Notes under the pieces: model-generated
What the model was told of the DNA's origin: nothing
The model's input: only the letters and a program-made list of their open reading frames with translations
Databases searched by the model: none
Origin: Thermoleophilia bacterium
GTDB taxonomy: Bacteria; Actinomycetota; Thermoleophilia; RBG-16-64-13
Length of the DNA stretch: 64,000 nt
Assembly: GCA_027493445.1 (NCBI GenBank)
Contig: JAOSKU010000001.1
Span: forward strand, 1,701,314-1,765,313
Direction: 5' to 3'
In this document: piece after piece, positions 61,916 through 64,000 of the stretch
Numbering within the stretch: the stretch's first letter is position 1
How the letters are laid out: every line of letters begins with the position of its first letter
Program-made: the position numbers and the translations under genes

Positions 61916-63078
61916 TCACACAGCCAGCACTTCGGCCGAGATCCCCATTCGCCGCACCTGGGCGGTGATCTCCGCGACGTACACGGGGTTCATCACCACG
62001 ATCAGGTCGGGTCGGTGCTCCTGCAGGTACTCGGGGGCGACGACCTGCTGACCCGTTCCCGGCATGTACTTGCCCTGTTTGTGGGGATTGATGTCAACCA
62101 CGCATTCGATCTCGCTGGTGAGCCCGAGGGCGGTCAGCAGAGCCACCCCTTTGGAGCCTCCACCCCAGATCACCGTGCGGCGATCCCCTACTCGACCGGC
62201 CGCCAGGCGGTCCTTCCATGCGGCCATCACCGCCTCGCATCGGGCCTGGAACCCGGCGGTCAGTCGTCGGAGTTCCGCCAGATCGGCCTCCGCCACCGCG
62301 ACCGCGGAGCCGTTCGAGGAAGGCACGGCTTCGAGGAGCAGATACTGGGCCTCGAAGGCCGTTTCGACCCTGAGGACCTCGAACCCGGTCGACCGGAACA
62401 GCCTCGCGAGCGAGCCCGCGCTGAAGTACGAGCAGTGCTCGTGGTAGATGTCCCAGAAGGCCGCTTCGCGAAGCACCCGTACCACGTCAGGCACCTCGAA
62501 GAAGACGAGGCTGTTTCGGCGCCGCGCGGTGTTCGCTACCGTATCCACGAAGTCCGCCACGGGCTGGATGTGCTCCAAGGTGTGCCGGCAGCAGACGAAG
62601 TCGCCCTCCATATGCGAGTACGTGCTGGAATAGAGATCACGGACGAAACGGATCCGATCGGAGGCCGCGCCACCCTCCCGCCCAGGGACGTAGGCAGGGT
62701 CGATCCCAACCCCCGGTTCCCGCCCAGTTCGCAGAGCAGGGCCAGGAACTCACCCTTGCCGCAACCAATCTCGAGGATCTCCTTGCCCCGCAGGTCGTGG
62801 CGGGCCACAAGCGCAGCGGCCAGCCCGCGGGCGAAAGCTTCGAACGTAGCCGAATAGCCCTGGGTCTCCTCGTATTCCTGGAAGTAGTCGATGAGACCGG
62901 GATCGAAGGCCGAGTTCTGGACGAACCCGCAGGAACCACAGAGCTCGAGGCGGATATCGCCTTGAGGAAAGGCGAGCGCCGCCTCACGGCTGTCCACCAA
63001 GACGCAGCTGTGCACGGGAACGCCTTCCACACTGTAGAAAGCCGTCAGATCACTCGAACCGCACGAGCAGCAGCGCAT
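61916..63078 (-). CDS. Sugar C-methyltransferase-like SAM enzyme (2), frameshifted
   Basis: ATG 63078. The zinc part (CCSCGS ... CGSCGFVQN) and SAM motif (EILEIGCGKGEFLALLCELGGNRG) run until the five-C run 62711-62715. One more base restores GIDPAYVPG and RFVRDLYSSTYSHMEGDFVCCRHTLEH, and continues to VVDINPHKQGKYMPGTGQQ and the stop at 61916, about 387 residues. It is related to copy 1 over its full length and probably methylates another nucleotide sugar. Confidence 0.83.
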
Positions 63079-63088
63079 GGCAGCGCGC

Positions 63089-64000
63089 TCAGATCACGAC
63101 CGGGGAGGGGATGGGCACGATGAAGCGACCCCCCGCCCGGCCGTAGGCCGCCTGCTGCTCAATGATCTCCCGCTGGAAGTTCCAGGCGAGCAGCAGAACG
63201 TAGTCCGGCGCCTCCTCCAGCAGCCGGGAGGGGTCGCTGATGGGTACGTGAACCCCGGGCATGAAACGGCCCTGCTTGTGCACGTTCCGATCGACCACGA
63301 AGTCGATGATGTCCGTACCGATGCCGGCGTAGCCAAGCAAAGTGGCCCCCTTGGCCGCCGCCCCGTAGGCGGCGATCCGCTTGCCTTCCGCCTTCAATCC
63401 GAGCAGCATCGCCCGCAGGTCGCGGCGGACAGCCTCCACCCTCTGAGCGAATTCTCGGTAGCGCTCCAGGCTGTTGACGCCCTCGGCCATCTCGCGGGAG
63501 AGCAGCCCTGCCACCGCGGGCGAGGCTTCGGCGCGCTTCCCCACGAAAAGCCGAAGAGATCCCCCGTGGATTGAATGATGCTCGACATGGTTGACGTGCA
63601 ACCCATGCCGGCTGAAGAGCGATATCAACGGCCCGAGGGCGAAGTAGCAGTGATGCTCGTGATAGATGGTATCGAACTCGCACTTGTCGACCAGATCGAC
63701 CACATAGGGCACCTCGAGGACGGCGACGCCCTCGCTACGTAGGAGCTCTCCAATGCCGGCCACGAAGCCATTCAGGTCGGAGACGTGCGCCAGCACATTG
63801 TTGGCCACCACAACGTCGACGCGCGTGCCTCGGGCGCGAAGCCGCCGGGCCAGCTCCAGATCGAAGAAGGCGCGGAGGGTGGGGACCCCCTTCTCTTCCG
63901 CGGCCGCCGCTGGACCGGGCGCCGGGTCGATGCCCAGGACGGGGACACCCCGGGCCAGGAAGTACTGCAGCAGATAGCCGTCGTTGCTGGCCAGCTCGAC
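63089..64000 (-). CDS. Sugar C-methyltransferase-like SAM enzyme (3), 5' end outside the window
   Basis: The visible 303 residues begin VELASNDGYLLQYFLARGVPVLGIDPAPGPA, a SAM-binding core, then VVVANNVLAHVSDLNGFV, EVPYVVDLVDKCEFDTIYHEH, and the C-terminal domain (IAAYGAAAKGATLLGYAG; VDRNVHKQGRFMPGVHVPI). The zinc-binding start is beyond the right edge. It ends 10 bases before copy 2, so the two are co-transcribed. Confidence 0.85.
   Translation of the reverse strand, partial: VELASNDGYLLQYFLARGVPVLGIDPAPGPAAAAEEKGVPTLRAFFDLELARRLRARGTRVDVVVANNVLAHVSDLNGFVAGIGELLRSEGVAVLEVPYVVDLVDKCEFDTIYHEHHCYFALGPLISLFSRHGLHVNHVEHHSIHGGSLRLFVGKRAEASPAVAGLLSREMAEGVNSLERYREFAQRVEAVRRDLRAMLLGLKAEGKRIAAYGAAAKGATLLGYAGIGTDIIDFVVDRNVHKQGRFMPGVHVPISDPSRLLEEAPDYVLLLAWNFQREIIEQQAAYGRAGGRFIVPIPSPVVI

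Noticed and set aside
1..64000. rRNA, tRNA or prophage regions
   Set aside because: I saw no rRNA or cloverleaf-like tRNA segment and no phage structural gene; small RNAs without strong motifs could be missed by eye.

Overview
The window looks like a metagenome-assembled contig from an uncultured, high-GC, anaerobic bacterium. I favour an actinobacterial (Actinobacteriota-like) lineage. The reasons are Thr-rich linkers alternating with VAP and KPP, zinc-ribbon/Thr-linker membrane proteins, a menaquinone-type ETF oxidoreductase, PadR/GntR/LysR regulators, and an energy metabolism built on tungsten aldehyde oxidoreductases (AOR), corrinoid methyl transfer and electron-transferring flavoproteins. 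The assignment is inferred from gene content; no rRNA or tRNA gene is present.

Layout. 1-3.7 kb: a degraded accessory zone (zinc-ribbon proteins, frame-broken hypotheticals, a truncated SNF2/DISARM-type helicase start, an IS5-like transposase end). 3.8-5.3 kb: flavin reductase-like protein and a soluble HtrA-like protease. 5.4-12 kb: a corrinoid methyl-transfer locus with two corrinoid proteins, two UroD/MtaA-type methyltransferases, a pterin-binding methyltransferase, a CobW-like GTPase with a separate partner, and a GntR regulator. 12-15.5 kb: a PhnD-like binding protein interrupted by an in-frame TGA, DUF2249, an RRM protein, and DUF763. 15.6-31.3 kb: a minus-strand cluster facing a divergent LysR gene, with four phytoene-desaturase-like flavoproteins, an SDR, a PEP-synthase-like phosphotransferase split over two genes (resembling phenylphosphate synthase), an HD-domain protein and an AOR. 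31.3-33 kb: UspA, YjbQ, PadR. 33-42.6 kb: membrane ETF:quinone oxidoreductase, EtfAB, a GlcD/GlcF-like dehydrogenase, UspA and an NCS1 permease. 42.8-51.3 kb: two AOR modules, one like AorABC with a MoaD-like protein and one with two polyferredoxins and an NrfD membrane anchor, facing a divergent PAS-LuxR regulator. 52.8-59.3 kb: a lipoprotein, a VanZ-GNAT fusion, and two secreted pectate-lyase-fold/SLH proteins, the first preceded by a c-di-GMP-I riboswitch and terminator. 59.3-64 kb: three sugar-C-methyltransferase-like proteins and a kinase-like phosphotransferase, probably surface glycan synthesis.

Taken together the genes suggest a bacterium that removes methyl groups from substrates through corrinoid proteins, activates and oxidises an unknown (possibly aromatic or terpenoid) compound, and passes electrons through ferredoxins, NAD(H) and ETF to a quinone pool. 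It also displays c-di-GMP-controlled S-layer-type proteins.

A caution for readers: about ten otherwise intact genes carry single-base frameshifts, most at runs of five or six G/C. These look like consensus errors, so I describe those genes as reconstructed across the shift.
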